The position numbers were made by a program, and so were the translations under genes. A stretch of 64,000 nucleotides of DNA, taken from contig NC_062249.1 in the NCBI RefSeq assembly GCF_905475465.1, positions 3,980,501 to 4,044,500 on the forward strand, given 5' to 3'. The DNA is from Pieris napi (lineage: Eukaryota > Arthropoda > Insecta > Lepidoptera > Pieridae). The notes under the pieces were generated by a model. That model had not been told where the DNA came from. It did no database searches and was given only the letters and a program-made list of their open reading frames with translations. Of the stretch, positions 23,115 through 34,854 are shown piece after piece (within the stretch, counting starts at the first letter, position 1; each line of letters begins with the position of its first letter).

Positions 23115-24474
23115 TTAATATCACTTTGTCCCAGTTTGACGTGACTGTATATAGCTTCAAATGGAAAAGTTTTGAGTGCTTTCAACTCTTGCTACTGATT
23201 CTCGGCTGCTTGCAAATGTGTATTTTTAATTTAATTTATCAAACAACATCTTGTTCCAAACAACTACCTATGACTTTTTGTATAGTAAATTTTATAAAAT
23301 TATGTCTTATATATTGGGGAACTTGTATCGTTAAGTAAACTGTATATTTTGCTCATTCCGGTTTTTTAGTTTTTTAAGCGTGGCGATTACCTAAATAGTC
23401 GAAGTTCCGTCTCGAGAGTATAGCTTAGCTAGTTTACTTACCAAAATACAGTATTTTATTGAGTTTTGTACCATTTAATTGAAAATAATAATAGCCTGTT
23501 AATTCTGATACTTTTACATTTAAACACATTTATGTTTCAATCTTCTTAAAGGTTTCTGTGTGCCCTTTTCTAGCAAAGACCTCCTCCAAATCCAAACCAT
23601 TTAATTAATCAGAATTAATATTTATAAATATTATAGTAAAAAATATATTTTCTATAATTTAAAGCCCTACTACCCAGTAACCGTATAATGTTCATAATAT
23701 TATATTGGTCAAAAAGCAGGACGTCTAGTGAGGGCTCATACAATTTAGAATAGCGTAATTGAAATAAGGAGATAGGTGTAAACTGAGTCACCTTAAAATA
23801 CCTAATTTACATTTAATATCGATTCAGGGAATTCTCAAGATTTGTGCAACTGTTTATAAGTGACTCGTATAACATTGCGATATATATAGGATACAATTTT
23901 TGTATTTAATTAAAACTAATTTCACGCCTTATGGAAAGCTGGATAGTACATTTTAATTCACTAAAAACAATAGCATAAACAGCCTACCTTATTATATATT
24001 AATTATATTTCTAGGTCTTAGCCCCGAACTGCAGTTTAAAAAGAACTATGTGTCTGATAGTTGTCTGTTAGTTACTTAATGTAATAACAATTAGATAATT
24101 ATAAGAAAGAATAAGAAGTTATATCGACAGCCATCGATATAGCGCTTAGTATGACGACCGTCAATGTCAATGTCAAATGTCAAAAACATGTCCTGTTATG
24201 GTTCGCGCTTGAAATCTTATCCTTTGAATCAGCTTTTACTTTCTTAACTATATTACATACTAGACTCATGAATTAGTACGTATTAAAGTACCTCTGTGTG
24301 AGATCACGTCTAGTGCGTGTCAAAACGCCACCCATGTCACGTCACCACGTGTTGGCGTGCCACCGTGTCATCACTAAGCCATCGCTCGTAGCAATTCCTG
24401 TCTCTTTCATACGATTTAATAGAGTTTCTATATTTGATATTCATTGGAAATTTTCATGGTAGACAGTTAAGTTT
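23115..24474. other. AT-rich DNA without recognisable genes
   Basis: Only short open frames. A small tandem repeat of tcaatg/tcaaatg units lies near 24,162-24,182. Confidence 0.45.
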
Positions 24475-24690
24475 CAAGCGTTTTTGCCGCGCGCCACCAC
24501 TATGTGGAACCAGTTTCCCACTGAAGTATTTCCGAACCAATTTGACTTAGGGTTCTTCAAGAAAAGATCGCACCAATTCTTAAAAAGCCAGCAACGCATT
24601 TGCGAGCCTTCTGGCAACGTGAGTGTCCATGGGCGGCATTATCACTTAACATCAGATGCACTCCTGCCCGTTTGCCTCCTTTGACATTAA
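24475..24690 (+). pseudogene. LINE 3' end (jockey-like), copy 1
   Basis: Encodes TMWNQFPTEVFPNQFDLGFF and KKRSHQFLKSQQRICEPSGN, which resemble the end of jockey-type LINE reverse transcriptase ORFs. It ends with cacttaacatcagatgcact, cctgcccgtttgcctcc and an A-run. Further copies are at 61,116 (plus) and 40,150 (minus). Confidence 0.75.
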
Positions 24691-24944
24691 AAAAAAACTA
24701 TTGTAAGAATCGATATAAAGGTTTAAACTTTATTTTTGTTACGATACAAATTAAAAAGAAAATTATGACACTGCCGTTAAAAACAATAAAAACCTTATAT
24801 AAATGGAAAACAACACAATAAATAGAAATATAAAAAACACATTTATGCCCCAATATCATTACAATATCATATTGAGCCAACTGCGACACCGTGAAGCTAG
24901 TAGAATTTTTATTTCTCAGTTTACTTTTAAAAATTATTGGCTAT

Positions 24945-25181
24945 CGATCTAGCACTCCCTGAATAATAGAAGGTCGCCTCCCAGATGTTTTGAAGCGTTG
25001 CAATATCGACCTCTGCATATTGTGAGTTTCTACTATTTTATGTTTTTAAGGTTAAAACTTAAAACCTTCCCTGAACTTCCGCAAATACTTTAAGATCAAA
25101 GTAGCTAATCGGTCCAGCCATTTTCGAGTTTTAGCGAGACAAACACACACCAATTCTTTTATAAACATGAATATATGTAGA
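24945..25181 (-). mobile_element. Helitron-like 5' fragment
   Basis: On the minus strand it begins TCTACATATATTCATG after a host A, then gtttgtctcgctaaaactcg and atggctggaccgatta, a typical opening of short moth Helitrons. No proper CTAG-T end is found, so it looks truncated. Confidence 0.45.
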
Positions 25182-25436
25182 TAGTTCTATAACATACGCA
25201 CAGAAAGGAAACGAAGAAGAGAAGAAGTATTTTAGGAATTTTATTTAGGATGGGTATTTCCTTAATAAGTTATTAAGTAACCCTTTTATTTTGATATTCA
25301 TAATATTTGACGTATTACCTTGTACCACTTTATTGCATAATTAATAGGTACCCTTTTAATGGCTTTAATTAAAACGCAATTACAAGCTTATTATTATATA
25401 TATAGCGCTTTTTATGAGAAAATGTGTTCTGACACA

Positions 25437-25608
25437 GTTTAGATCAGTGTTTCCCAACGTGGGGCAACACACACAACGTGGGGGGGGACTCCCCTTCGCC
25501 CTAATGTATTAAAAAGCAATTTCCTAGTAATAATGGGCACAGGGCATAAGAATTTTAGTAAGGCTAAGGTGGGGCATGGCACAAAAGAGCTTACACACTG
25601 GTTTAGAT
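25437..25608. mobile_element. hAT-type MITE with exact 8-bp target duplication
   Basis: gtttagat occurs exactly at 25437-25444 and 25601-25608. The 156-bp element between starts cagtgtttcccaac and ends ttacacactg, so the termini pair as CAGTGT/ACACTG with mismatches further in. An 8-bp duplication and CAGTG termini are hAT hallmarks. It has no coding capacity and relied on an outside transposase. Confidence 0.85.
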
Positions 25609-26175
25609 AGTTCCTCTATCTACTTGTCTTCTTTGCGCTCACATAATAATAATACCCTTGATTAAGCAATGAGCTAGAGGTTTGTTTCTCTGGTCTATTT
25701 CATTCATTTTACATTTATTATCTATGAATAGCCTTTTTATTTGTGTCGGAATTTAATTTAGTAAACCCAATTTAGTATGAGGATTTTTAGTTCTATGATC
25801 AGAGTAGGATTGCAATGCTCCATATTCAAACCCACGTACGATTATTTGAATAAATTCAATAAACAGACACTCAATTTTTTATCTGTTTGCCTCCACGTAT
25901 TGGCTCAAACAGTTTTTCGCGTCGCACGTGACCTCACATAACGACACACCGCGCTCACTGTGCACAGATTGAGTTGATTGGTGATCATACACACTATACA
26001 TTGCATTCTTTTATTAAAGCAATAGGTTCCACATAACACTCACTACTTTGTTAACAATCATTCAACTTTGGTTTTTATTATTGCTTAATATATTATAAAT
26101 AAACTAAAAGTACAGAAAACACCAAACATCACAGTACAAAATTACATGAGTTGTTGCTGGATTGTTGTAGTTTTT
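25609..26175. other. No feature seen
   Basis: AT-rich DNA with no recognised gene or repeat. Confidence 0.45.
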
Positions 26176-26460
26176 GAAGGTATAAGTATAAGTTACACTT
26201 GTTTTGCCGCTTTAGGGAAAAATTATAAGAGCAAATTTTTACAACGCGCGCGCACACCGTCACAAAAAACCGACACCCTGAAGTTAGCTATGGTCTACAT
26301 TTTATTTTGTGATATTTAAATAAACTTTATTTTACTATATAATGTTTAATAAAACTTTCAATGTATTAAATACCTTTTTTCTATTGATAGTGTAATTTTT
26401 TCTACAAACGTAGAATAACATTTTTGAAAAGATTTTTATCTTGTTACGCCAACTAACGCG
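26176..26460 (+). mobile_element. TIR element family, degraded copy
   Basis: The left part (gccgctttagggaaaaatta, gagcaaatttttacaacgcg, cgcacaccgtcacaaaa) matches the elements at 55,972 and 63,416. The right part (gttacgccaactaacgcgtg) matches their right ends. Its termini are eroded. Confidence 0.55.
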
Positions 26461-26839
26461 TGTACACACACGATTTTTTATTCCTAATAGCAGTATAACA
26501 AATAAGTTTCCTTTGTGATTAAAATAAAACTGTAGGTTCAAAACCCATTGACCGAAGTTTCGATGAATGTAATAACAAAAGTACATAAATCCAGCAATGT
26601 ATAATGTGGTCGGGCTTAGAGTCGTAAATACATCGTTCTACAGATAGCTGTGAAGCGTTGGTGTAGAGGTCACTGGGAGGCAATCACAAGAGTAAACAGT
26701 GTGCCGGCAGGTAATGACGACTTCAATTTGACGGCATTCATTAGCCGATGTCCGTCTGGTCCAGATTCCGGACAGAATGTACATAACCTAAAAATTAATT
26801 AGCTAGTAAATTTGTTGTCACTTATATTAATATATTTTT

Positions 26840-27060
26840 GAATTATATTTGAGGCCTCTGTTTATGACATTTTCCTTTGAATAATTGTAATGTAGAGGGA
26901 GGGTAAAACTTGCTGAGTTTCTTGCCCGTTCTTCTCAGAACAAGGCCTCCTGGTAGTTTTGCAAACGGATGGCGTAGTCTTGCTCTTTCGCGAATTTTGT
27001 AAACGTTTTTGACATTCATAAGCATGCCCTAAAACACATCTAAACTGAATAAACCTATTT
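26840..27060 (+). repeat. LINE-like 3' tail, copy 1
   Basis: Contains aaggcctcctggtagttttg, ggatggcgtagtcttgctct and aacgtttttgacattcataa, ending aactgaataaa. The same order occurs inverted at 31,081-31,215. It is the 3' untranslated end of an interspersed retroelement. Confidence 0.7.
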
Positions 27061-28547
27061 TAATTTATTTGTTGCTCAAATCTTAGATACAAATAGAAAA
27101 TATCAGTTGTATAAAGACAAAACAAAACTAAATGTTCTTAGAAAAATTATTACGCAATCCCATTTATAATTAAACCCAAAAATAAAAGAAAAATTATAAA
27201 GTAATTAAAGAGAAGGTAACTTTGCATAATAATTGTAAAACGAGAGAGTTCCGAACTCGCTTCAAGTGTAATTAACTCCTGACTCCTGATGCACGCGAGC
27301 TCTTCCTTCACTTTTTACATGAAATTAATATGCTGCACCACTGTATTACGATCATAATATTCTAGCGTATTTTGTAAGTCTTGGCATAGCATAAACACTA
27401 ATAAACTACTTCCGTTTAATATCCATACGGTAATCTAATCATGTTGATTTAAGGGATGTTGTAGTAACTAATTTAACATATTTCGAGTATAGTGTGGAAT
27501 GTCGGTTATTCAATTATCACGAATGATAGTGTCTTAATCTTTATCTGACTTTTGTTGGTTTTTGTATAATAACCAGAATAGATAGATCCAAAGACTAATA
27601 AAATTCAAGACATTATATTCTTTTTTCCTTTTTACGTTTTCCATGTAATTCCCCGACTATGTAGTCGTCGGAGGTGTTAAAAAGCTTAAATAAATGGTAT
27701 TGGTTGCCCGAATGTTTACTTTCTATTACAATATTACTATTTCTACTATTACCTATTTCTTTTGACAACCCCCTGCAATCTGCATGACCCTAACAGCAAA
27801 TCCCAAAAAGATGCCCCTCAACCTAACATTGAGCATTATTCCCTTCAAACTCGTCTCCATTACCCTCATGCCCATAGCTTGCTTGCCAAGACCTTATGTT
27901 GTAAAGTGACTAACAAAACACGAAAATGAAACAAAATTTTGCTTATGTTAACCAAAGCGAGCCCACTTAATCCGATGGTCAGAGAGAATAGAGTCAATAA
28001 GATTCATAATACTCTATGGTAAGATCCGATCAAAGGCCTTTTAATGAAGGACCGGCCGGTTCGAGCCAGTAGTTGCGCACAATGCACATAAAAGGCCTAG
28101 AAAAGGCTTTCATAAGTATACATAACTATAAAGGTTACAAGTCCGATACGGTTCTGCTCATATCTTTACGAAAACATTTTTGGGAGAAAATTATTAAATC
28201 AAATCTATCGAATTTAATCCATATCTTAGATCAAAGGTTTTAACGTGACTGTGATTTTTAAACTGTAGTGCTACCGATGTTAGTAAAAATTTTAGAACGT
28301 CTACTTTTTCAAAACCTATGAAATAGGGAGGCAATATTTTAGTTTTTTCATACCTTTGTAGCCGAAAAGTAATTCGCGCTAAACTTGAAATTTTTTTTGC
28401 TTGATTACGAAGATTGCCTCTATTCTATAACGGCCGTATGGCATCGTGTTATGTTCTGAAATAGTATTTATTTGAATACATATAGGACACGCATGGAACG
28501 AAGATATTTATTAACCGGTGTCCGGTATTACGGTATATATTTTTTAT
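27061..28547. other. AT-rich DNA, nothing recognised
   Basis: No gene or repeat family seen over about 1.5 kb. Confidence 0.45.
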
Positions 28548-28866
28548 TGACTCAATTAACATTTGGATTAGCTTTTACATTTTTGTTTATACATTTTATT
28601 ATTTATATTTTTTCTTTAGATTTTACTTTATTTAATTTTAGTTATAGTTACATGTTTATGAGTTTTTTTTGTTAATTAATTATGCACTTCTTTTACTTTA
28701 CCCTCTGTAGGTGTTTTTTTTTTGTTCCATATTAGGGTTGCCTAAAAGAAATTGTTTGTTAGTGATAAGGCCGCCCGTTGCCTAATAACTTATGTAACCT
28801 GCTTTTTTTGTTTTTTATATGTATGATTATTTACATTATGGTAACAAAGTGTAAATAAATAAAATA
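28548..28866 (+). repeat. LINE 3' tail with conserved hairpin, copy 1
   Basis: From gactcaattaacatttgg to gtgtaaataaataaa. Contains attgtttgttagtgataagg followed by ccgcccgttgcc. Copies at 34,558 (minus) and 37,273 (plus) are full-length relatives; 45,594 and 50,519 share the hairpin block. Confidence 0.75.
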
Positions 28867-29589
28867 AATATATATGCAAAGCCATATTTATAGACTAACT
28901 AAAAAATAAAAACAGTTTTTTCAAACAAATATATCTAGTTCTGGTGCAGATGTAAGGAAACGCGACAGGGAGATCATATGAATCGAATCGGTGACTACTG
29001 GCGAAATACAGTTTGTAAGTTCCACTCAGACAGCTAGGCGTGCCTCCGGGATCTGAAATACTTTTAAGGCACATACAAACAATGTAATTATTTATAGCAT
29101 GAAATAGCACAGCTACTTTATCAAAATATCAACAAACATTTGTTTACATCTACATACAATATTATTAGTGAAGATGTTTATTTATTGGCTTGAGCTCTAT
29201 ATTACGGTGCCCTGGAAATGGTAGTCTATTGACTACAGGTTATAAAAAAAGAGAATTCGCTAAGGTAAAGCGGATAGGGATGAGACTGTAGACGCGGCGA
29301 CGCACGGCTCACTAACGACCGTTTTTATTTCATTTCCCTCTGTTTTTACGTTCACAATTTATTTCTCTTGCAAGATAATCTGCTCTGTCCAGATAATTCC
29401 GTCCTGAAAGTATTCAAGAACTAAGTTTCACGTGCGATAAGATATTATTCGTTGATTTATTTAATATTACTTTTTGTTTGTGTCGCGTTAGGCGTCTCTT
29501 CATACTCCATGTTTGTTAATATATATTAATTGATTTCTTTAAAGATCCATATTATATATAGTGAAAAATAATTAAGACATTTTTTTTTA
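28867..29589. other. AT-rich DNA, no gene seen
   Basis: A less AT-rich patch near 29,250-29,350 (gtagacgcggcgacgcacgg) is not coding as far as I can see. Confidence 0.4.
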
Positions 29590-29720
29590 ATTGCAAGAAT
29601 ATGGTACAAAAATCTTATGGTTGTACAATCTAAACTCCGCATATTCTGCCACATATAATGGCGTGCAAATTTATCTTACATAATTTAAAATTAGAATTTT
29701 ACGTAGTAGTTACATATTAC
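29590..29720 (-). repeat. LINE-like 3' tail fragment
   Basis: The block ttgcaagaatatggtac, then tccgcatattctgccacata, then gcaaatttatcttacat recurs at 63,841 to the window end. Confidence 0.55.
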
Positions 29721-31080
29721 AATCAAACCTTATGTGATATTATAATCACATTATTTATTTTTTATATCCGCACAATCAGCCATATATAAATAGGCATGCA
29801 AATGTCATAATTTTTTTGCAATGTCATATAATAAAAACATTAACATAATGTCATAATAAGAAGTTAAGTCATTTATAATTGTTAAACTTATGGTCTAAAT
29901 ACTCGGTCACGCCATAAAAGCACCTTAACTTTAAAAACCTAATCACCTTCCCCTTGAAAACATTACATGGCAGCGATCTATAACTTCTAGGAAGGTGATT
30001 AAATATTCTTATAGCCATGGCGTAAAAATTTTTGGAATATAGCGCGTATTATTCAATTAATTTTGATTTGTGTGCTTTTATTACTTTATCATGATTTTAT
30101 TCATTATAAATTCCATATATTAAACTTTAAATTGCATAAGTGGGGCGAATATAATGTTTATTAATATTCGAAGTGAAATTTGCAACTACTGCGAGTTGAA
30201 AACAATAATATTAATTTAGATTCCGTACTCGTGTCTTGTTGCTAACTTCACAGTGACCTGGCAGTTGCGGTACAGCTCCGAAGCAAAAACAAAACTAAAA
30301 TATTCCGAATATACATTTAGTTATGTCCACTAAGTATTTGTATTTATTAAAGTTTTTGTATATAAAACATTTTTTTGACAAGAAACATATACAAACAATT
30401 TTTTCAGGTCAATTTGTCTTTTAAGCAACCACTTTAAGGTGAATTTTATCTATAAAGAAGCAGATATTTGCAGGAAGTGCAAACAGAAAAGAAATATTTC
30501 TCTAATCTCTTTTTTATTTATATTTTTTCTATAAAATACTATTTTTAATTAATTTCGAAAATTAATACGTGCATCGAAAACTAGATTCGACGATGTATAC
30601 ATATATAACTAAAAGTATTGTAACATAACATCAATTAGGCTACATAAAATTTGTATTTGTCAATGCAAGTTGCTATTTTTATTAATAGGTACTACAAAAA
30701 GAAGATCTTAATAACGTAGTGAAACAGGCGACCTTGTCATGATAAGTGTGAGAAGGCTATTTAAATGTATAAGTGTTAATAGACGACATTTTGATATAAC
30801 CAAGAGAAAAGGAATTTTTAGAACCTAGTTTTCTAATGGGTAGATATGTCAGACCTGCACTTGCTACGGCGTTTATATGCCTCTCTTGCTTCCAGCACTA
30901 TCAAATACTACATTTACGACATTATTACCTTTTCAAGCAGATTTTGATTGATCCAGAAACATACAAGCAGGTCTACTAACCCCGACCTACCATCTACACT
31001 CGCCACACGAGAGAAATATAATGACAGGAAATGATACTTTATTGACGTTAACAATTACAAAGCCGCGAAATGAATGATTA
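29721..31080. other. AT-rich DNA, nothing recognised
   Basis: No gene. Short inverted and direct repeats of A/T only. Confidence 0.45.
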
Positions 31081-31215
31081 TATTCAGTTTAGATGCGTCT
31101 TAGCGCATGCTTAGGAATGTCAAAAACGTTTACAAAACTCGCGAAAGAGCAAAACTACGCCATCCGTTCGCAAAACTACCAGGAGGCCTTGTTCTGGGAA
31201 GAACGGGCGGGTATT
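31081..31215 (-). repeat. LINE-like 3' tail, copy 2 (inverted)
   Basis: Reverse complement of the 26,840 family: tattcagtttagatg, gtcaaaaacgtttacaaaac, then caaaactaccaggaggcctt. A SINE in the same orientation starts 25 bases later. Confidence 0.7.
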
Positions 31216-31240
31216 TCTTTCTTAATAAAAATAAATAAAT

Positions 31241-31489
31241 CAGTGGCGCTACAACTTTTTTAGGTCTGTGCCTCAGATTTCTGTATCTGTTTCATGATCA
31301 TTTTTTTATCTAATCGGCAAGTAGGTGATCATCCTCCTGTGCCGGACACACGCCCTTGGCTTTTTGGGTCTAAGGAAAGCCGGTTTCACGATGTTTTCCT
31401 TCACCATTCGAGCGAGTGCGAGTTTCGGAAACTCGAACCTACGACCTCAGGGATGAGAGTCGCACACTGAAGCCACTTGGCCAACACTC
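31241..31489 (-). mobile_element. tRNA-derived SINE
   Basis: Tail cagtggcgctacaacttttt on the left; head gaagccacttggccaacact on the right. The body shows an internal deletion that joins the B-box region to gcgagtgcgagtttcgg. Confidence 0.8.
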
Positions 31490-32300
31490 ATCGATACTTC
31501 TTACTAATATTGACGAGAAAAGAGGTGGCTGGCTATCGAAAAAACTGCCTTGTCGTTCTTATTAGAATGTTGCTAACACAACAGCATCAGGAAATTATTA
31601 CGTTGTTTTAAAGATAAATAAGCAAAATGTTTTATTACTTTAGTTTGATAAAATATCTAGTCTTTTATACTTAACTATACTACGAAATTGACCCATTAAA
31701 CATCCAATTAGTAACAAATACTATACTAGAAGGTTTTGAATCTCTGGAGAATGTCGCACATTCTAACGAACTGTTCGCTGCACACGGCGCTAACTTTATT
31801 ATACGAAATAATGCATCGACTCGCTCATAATGAGCACACACGAGCTACGCTAATACACTGCTCTAATAAGGCTTTTATAGGCTGTTTCTAATAGAGTGAG
31901 TTTTTAGTAAAATTGTGATGGTACTGAACACTATACTTGTTTTGTTGTCAGTGTTGAGTCTTATATAATACACAAAAATGTTAAATGGTTTACAGACATT
32001 AAGATAGACAATTGTGTAAAAATAATAGTCTGTTCAGGTAAATGTGAATATTTATTTATATTCTAGCCGCTAAAAGTATGTGTCAGCAAGCAGTCTTCAA
32101 ATGCTGGCTGCGGGCTACAAGCTACGGTCTACGCGTTGTCTACGAGCTACGGCAGTCGCGGCCGAACGAGCGTAGCGCGTAGACGCTATTGTACTGGTTA
32201 CGTTTGCATTATTTCGTAATAAATTTGTAACAATACTCAGCTGTTTCGTGTAACTGTCGTGTTTTGTGGAACCGTATTGTTGTTTAGTGTTGTTTCAGTA
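31490..32300. promoter_or_regulatory. Upstream region of the 32.3 kb candidate exon
   Basis: The last 240 bases are less AT-rich than the surroundings and carry an imperfect tandem of gctac-type motifs (gggctacaagctacggtcta, gttgtctacgagctacgg). This fits a 5' untranslated region or promoter of the exon at 32,301. In-frame stop at 32,220. Confidence 0.3.
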
Positions 32301-32358
32301 ATGATCAAGATGAAAAGGATTTGTCACCTCATATTTCGTCTGCTATTTTTACTTGATG
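32301..32358 (+). CDS. Candidate first coding exon, signal-peptide type
   Basis: ATG at 32,301 (G at -3) opens MIKMKRICHLIFRLLFLLDG, a basic start followed by a hydrophobic run as in a signal peptide. A donor, G|GTGAGA, follows at 32,359 and leaves phase 1. The preceding 240 bases are GC-richer than the flanks. No second exon was found in the next 31 kb, so the rest would lie far downstream, as in insect genes for secreted or cell-surface proteins with very long first introns. The product cannot be named. It may be a chance match of a short hydrophobic frame to a donor; transcript data would decide. Confidence 0.35.
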
Positions 32359-33038
32359 GTGAGAATTAGTCGTTAAACATTATAATTAAAATATTTATAT
32401 TTAGATAAAAAAACTAATATATGTTTAGGAAAGTATTCTATATTTCACTTATGAACGTCAATAAAGAATGTCAAAGTAATCAAATAATATTCTAATATAA
32501 ACGATTCCAAACCTATTAAATAAATTACATTAAAAAGGTCGGGTTTAAAAGAATAGATACAACAGATACAATAGATATAACATATTCAATAATTTATTAT
32601 ATGTTATATATAGTCTATATGTTGTAAATGATATACTCACGATCTACAATGCATGAAACCAGTTCAGTGTTTTGTGTATAAATTGTTACCTATATAATAA
32701 CTAATCTTAAAATAAGAACACTAGATTATTTTTTTCTTCATAAAACATAAAATGTGAATCACAAAGAGGCGCGATTATTTGTTCTGTACTTACAAGCAAT
32801 TTCGTTTAATATAGGAAGGGTGAGATTCTTTCCTGGAATCTATAATGTTATGCGATCCTATGTTAGAATTTTAATACAAGATTCACAGGCTTGAATATTT
32901 ATAGTGATTATCATTAATTATTTATCGCAGATTATGACCACTAGGAATAACCTTGAAATTATTCAATCATATTTCTGGAAAACGTAATGTTTTACATTTC
33001 AAATTACAAGTATAGAAATTTTAGATTTTAGTGACTTA
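32359..33038. other. AT-rich DNA after the candidate exon
   Basis: No coding content recognised; intronic if the exon is real. Confidence 0.4.
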
Positions 33039-33330
33039 ATTCAAATTCAAATTCAAATTCAAAAATCATTTATTCACGTAGGTAACACAATGTACACTTG
33101 TGATGCGTCATTAAAGAAATACATATTAATGCTTCTAATTTTACATTTACTGCCAGTTCTCAAATCAAGGGCGTAGAACGGAAGAGAAGAACTGGCAATA
33201 AACTCTCCGCCGCTCTTTTTTAATCGCCAGGTTTTTTTTTTTTTTTACACAACGTTTGTAAGGAGCTGCAACCATTACACCATGTTCCACATGACATCTT
33301 AAGTAATTAATAATAATAACATAAATTAAA
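33039..33330 (-). repeat. LINE-like 3' tail with (ATTCAA)n end, copy 2
   Basis: Begins with tandem attcaa units, then cacaatgtacacttgtga, ttactgccagttctcaaatc, agggcgtagaacggaagaga and ctctccgccgctcttt. The order matches 42,709-42,925 closely and 365-450 in part. The hexamer end marks the 3' tail of a minus-strand insertion. Confidence 0.8.
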
Positions 33331-34187
33331 AACAAAGACTTGTCCCCTATCAGCAGGGGGGGAATATTTTAAGATCATTTGTTAAAACGTTATTATTATT
33401 ATTATTCACATCAGATATGTTGCTTTAAGTATGCTATAATATGGAACAAAAATATTCCATTTATATGAAACCAATTGGTATGAGCCACACGAACGGCGGT
33501 CGCAATAGGGGTTTTAAATTATTGCTATTTTGGTGACGTTCAGAAGTAGTGTAAATTTAATTTGTATTCCTGTTAATGGCGTGTTAATTCCGCGCAAACC
33601 AATTCAATAATTTTAATTAAAATTGAACGCTTGTAAGTTCTTGCTACAATTAACAATTTCAGCAACAATTTTGTCTGAATTATGAAAAGTGAGTTGAACC
33701 CTTTTCAGTTGAATTTTAAAGAATGCAAAGTTTCGCAAACGAATTTAAGAACTGCAAGAGCGCGCTCCCGTCAGTTTAAATATTTTTATGAATATTAAAG
33801 AAGTTATATTCTTGTACTTTTAGCTCGGAGTGAGCTCTATAATGTTAAGTTGAGCCACAAAATGTCTTACGTTTAATGAAATCCCGGAGAATGTACTTTT
33901 ATAAATCTAAATGCTTAGAACTCTTTCGTTATCACATGTAGTTAACAAAAATATAACAGCTACATATAAACATTAAACAAAAATTAATGCTAAATATCAC
34001 TGAATAGTCATTAATAATATGCGATAATAGAAGTTAAAACGTAAACGTTCATAGGTATAAAGTCGTATAAAGTCCTTGGTAAGTAATTAAAATTAAAAAC
34101 ACAAAACATAGTGCCAATATAGAATCGTGAAGTAATAGCTATGTATTACTTCACTCTATTTTAATCGATACCAGTAGATAGCATAGT
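33331..34187. other. AT-rich DNA with (ATT)n tract
   Basis: A short ATT microsatellite lies near 33,391-33,406. No gene. Confidence 0.45.
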
Positions 34188-34418
34188 AGTGTTGGTCTAG
34201 TCAGCTTGTAACTCTTTCCTTAGATCGTAGGGCGTAACCCCGGCTGTGTCGCAATGGACTTTCCTTCTATGAGTGCATTTAACAATAGCTTAAACGGTGA
34301 AGGGAATCATCGTGAGGTAATTGGCATGCCTTAGACCACAAGAGTCGACGGCGTGTGTCAGGCACAGAAGGCTAATCACCTAATTGCTTGTTAGAAAAAA
34401 TGCTTGTAGCCCTACTGT
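34188..34418 (+). mobile_element. tRNA-derived SINE
   Basis: Head agtgttggtctagtcagctt, B-box region tagggcgtaaccccggctgt, body caatggactttccttctatg and agtcgacggcgtgtgtcagg. The tail is shortened after ttgcttgttag. Confidence 0.8.
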
Positions 34419-34557
34419 TTTTTTAGTAGGTAACCTATGAAATAATATAACTATAGAAAAATACTACACTTATTCATAAAAAAATATGTCTAATTGCAAC
34501 GTTTTATTGTACTCATCTAACTTACATTAAAAAGACTAAAGACTACGTTAGTTTGAG

Positions 34558-34854
34558 TATTTATTTTATTTAAACTACGTTACCTTATACAAAACATACA
34601 TATAAAAAATCAGGTTGAATAAGTTATTAGGCAACGGGCGGTCTTATCGCTAACAAGCGATTTCTCCCAGGCAATCCAGGTATGGAACCATAAAAAAAAT
34701 CATCTACAGAGGGTACAAGAAGTGCACAAATAAGTAACAAAAAGAGCATGTAACATATTTTAGTTATAGTCAGTATAACTAAAATAAAGTAAAATCTAAT
34801 TAATAATAATAATATAAACAAAACTGTAAAAGCTAATTCAATGGTTAATCAGTC
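34558..34854 (-). repeat. LINE 3' tail with conserved hairpin, copy 2
   Basis: Inverse of the 28,548 and 37,273 copies. The hairpin ATCGCT/AGCGAT is perfect at 34646-34661, flanked by the ggcaacgggcggtcttatcg block. Confidence 0.75.

Noticed and set aside
23072..23118. CRISPR-like or regulatory array of GTCAC units
   Set aside because: A plain five-unit microsatellite without spacers.
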